Origin: Oscillospiraceae bacterium | GTDB taxonomy: Bacteria > Bacillota > Clostridia > Oscillospirales > Ruminococcaceae | Direction of reading: 5' to 3' | Length of the DNA: 7,070 bases | Assembly: GCA_900765125.1 (NCBI GenBank) | Contig: CAAFQL010000089.1 | Coordinates: 1-7,070 of the forward strand | Notes under the pieces: generated by a model | What the model saw: only the letters and a program-made list of their open reading frames with translations | What the model was told of the DNA's origin: nothing | Databases searched by the model: none | Shown here: positions 6,073 through 7,070 of the stretch, piece by piece | Layout of the letters: each line of letters starts with the position of its first letter | How positions within the stretch are numbered: the first letter of the stretch is position 1 | Position numbers and translations under genes: made by a program

Positions 6073-7070
6073 TTAAAACTCTAATCTGTAAACACGGGAA
6101 ATAAGTTTGTCTATCTCCTTGATTAGAGCTGTTTTCTTGCGTATAAGAGTAGTTTCAACTTGTTTGGAAGGTTTATCATCAAGTTTGTCATTAATAGAAT
6201 ACACTTCACGTGATGCTTCAACTACTCGGTCATATAAAGCCTTTTGTTTCGGTTCATCAAAGTTCAACATTACGAATGGAAGCGATGACAATACGAATGT
6301 ACCTCTTGAAATGAAACCGCCTTCAAAGTCGCTACCGACAATGTTAAATATCTTCTCTGTATATGAATTGGCAAGCCAAGCCTGAATGTACTCCAATTCA
6401 TAGGGACTGCCTGATTTCTGTGCTACTGCACAGTAGCCTGCCGTTCCACCGGAAGCGATAAGCATATCGGCTTTATCCATAGCATACATTGGGTTATCCT
6501 TTGCCATTACTTTGACGATCAGCTTAGGAGTATCAATAAATGCTGTGAGAGCCTGCGTTCTGCCGTACTGATACCAAGTATCTGCCGTGGCATTTGGCAC
6601 ATCTCTTATACCTTCGCTTGACACGCACTTAGGAACTAATCTATCATAATAATCTAACAGATAAGCGTATGCTCCGGGATAGTCAGACTTCATTGTATCA
6701 ATCGGGATCAGATGTCCTTTTCCGTCATAAGGGAATATGATTTTCTTATCTGTAGAAAGGCTATTGTAGGTCGTTAATCCCTTTTCGGTTTTTTTAGTAG
6801 GCTTAAAATACGGCTTGAGTATCTTTTTTTCAATAGAGTACACTTTGCCGTCTTTTTTGACGATTATTGTATCATCATCTTCGCTGATTATTTCCTCTCC
6901 TGAGAACCAATAGATCGGCTGCGGTCTTTCGGCACTTGTTTGGATACCATTGAAAATTTCTGCAAAGAAATTAAGAGGAGCGGATACAGGCTCGATCTTC
7001 TTAAGTATCTCTAAAAATTCAAAATCTGATGTAAGCTTCCACGGCAGTTCATCAAGCAGTGAACTATTCA
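6073..7070 (-). CDS. TaqI/Eco57I-class methyltransferase or type IIG-like R-M protein, C-terminal part (start outside window)
   Basis: The frame is open without interruption from the right edge (first whole codon 7066-7068) to TAA at 6073-6075, 331 codons. The GTG at 6841-6843 is an internal valine and not the start. The visible part is a target-recognition domain of the TaqI_C kind. It shows the 'G-I-x-T-s' strand (NFFAEIFNGIQTSAERPQ), then LKPYFKP, then IIFPYD. The block YPGAYAYLLDYYDRL follows, then TWYQYGRTQAL, a SGGTAGYCAVA strand, and an ending with ALYDRVVEASREVYSIND and a coiled segment (TLIRKKTALIKEIDKLISRVY). In Eco57I/type IIG enzymes and PglX-like proteins this region reads the DNA sequence and directs the upstream adenine methyltransferase domain, which is not visible here. 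Whether the missing N-terminus also holds a nuclease domain cannot be judged. It is followed after 14 bases by the second methyltransferase gene, so the two are co-transcribed. Confidence 0.82.
   Translation of the reverse strand, partial: NSSLLDELPWKLTSDFEFLEILKKIEPVSAPLNFFAEIFNGIQTSAERPQPIYWFSGEEIISEDDDTIIVKKDGKVYSIEKKILKPYFKPTKKTEKGLTTYNSLSTDKKIIFPYDGKGHLIPIDTMKSDYPGAYAYLLDYYDRLVPKCVSSEGIRDVPNATADTWYQYGRTQALTAFIDTPKLIVKVMAKDNPMYAMDKADMLIASGGTAGYCAVAQKSGSPYELEYIQAWLANSYTEKIFNIVGSDFEGGFISRGTFVLSSLPFVMLNFDEPKQKALYDRVVEASREVYSINDKLDDKPSKQVETTLIRKKTALIKEIDKLISRVYRLEF

Noticed and set aside
4793..6385. Plus-strand frames antisense to the methyltransferase genes (4793-5023, 5588-5896, 5820-6011, 6107-6385)
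   Set aside because: They mirror conserved coding sequence on the minus strand, have no upstream ribosome site, and encode low-information hydrophobic peptides.
6073..6843. Complete 256-aa gene starting at GTG 6843
   Set aside because: The same frame continues with family-typical sequence (NFFAEIFNGIQTS and IYWFSGEE) to the right edge. There is no Shine-Dalgarno sequence before the GTG, and the target-recognition domain would be cut in half.
4433..7070. BREX (PglX) or DISARM (DrmMI/DrmMII) assignment for the methyltransferases
   Set aside because: Neither PglZ/BrxC nor DrmA/DrmB is visible, and HerA with a DUF4297-like nuclease is not part of those cores. It cannot be excluded for genes beyond the right edge.
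1..7070. CRISPR array, tRNA, rRNA or IS terminal repeats
   Set aside because: No regularly spaced repeats, cloverleaf-like sequence, rRNA segment or DDE/HUH transposase was seen.

Overview
The window looks like an accessory region from a low-GC Firmicute, most likely a gut Clostridia/Ruminococcus-type bacterium. That placement is an inference. It rests on the purine-rich Shine-Dalgarno sites, the AT-rich coding, and the left-hand mobile-element genes (a large serine recombinase tail, a DUF6809-like protein and a TnpV-like protein), which commonly occur in Clostridia integrative elements.

Left part (1-1449, + strand). The 3' end of a large serine recombinase gene enters at the left edge. About 280 bases without a gene follow, holding a terminator-like hairpin and a pair of 10-base direct repeats. 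Next are two small, tightly coupled genes: a DUF6809-like gene and a TnpV-like gene. This block reads as the end of, or cargo in, an integrative element. A short hairpin with a UUCG loop separates it from the convergent right-hand block.

Right part (1482-7070, - strand, read right to left). Four closely packed genes run in one direction: (i) the C-terminal 331 codons of a TaqI/Eco57I-class adenine methyltransferase or type IIG-like restriction-modification protein, whose start lies beyond the right edge; (ii) a complete 541-aa adenine-specific DNA methyltransferase; (iii) a 397-aa protein whose N-terminus looks like a PD-(D/E)xK nuclease of the DUF4297/Cap4 type; (iv) a 579-aa HerA-family hexameric ATPase. 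Gaps are 14, 1 and 16 bases, so one operon is very likely.

The most interesting point is the combination. HerA ATPase plus nuclease pairs are known anti-phage effectors, and TaqI-class methyltransferases are known self-marking enzymes. Here they sit together in one operon, with no recognisable specificity subunit, SF2 helicase, PglZ or DISARM gene in the window. A reasonable hypothesis is a modification-guided defence system: two methyltransferases protect host DNA, and a HerA-nuclease assembly attacks unmodified DNA. The upstream end of the operon is not visible, so more components may exist.
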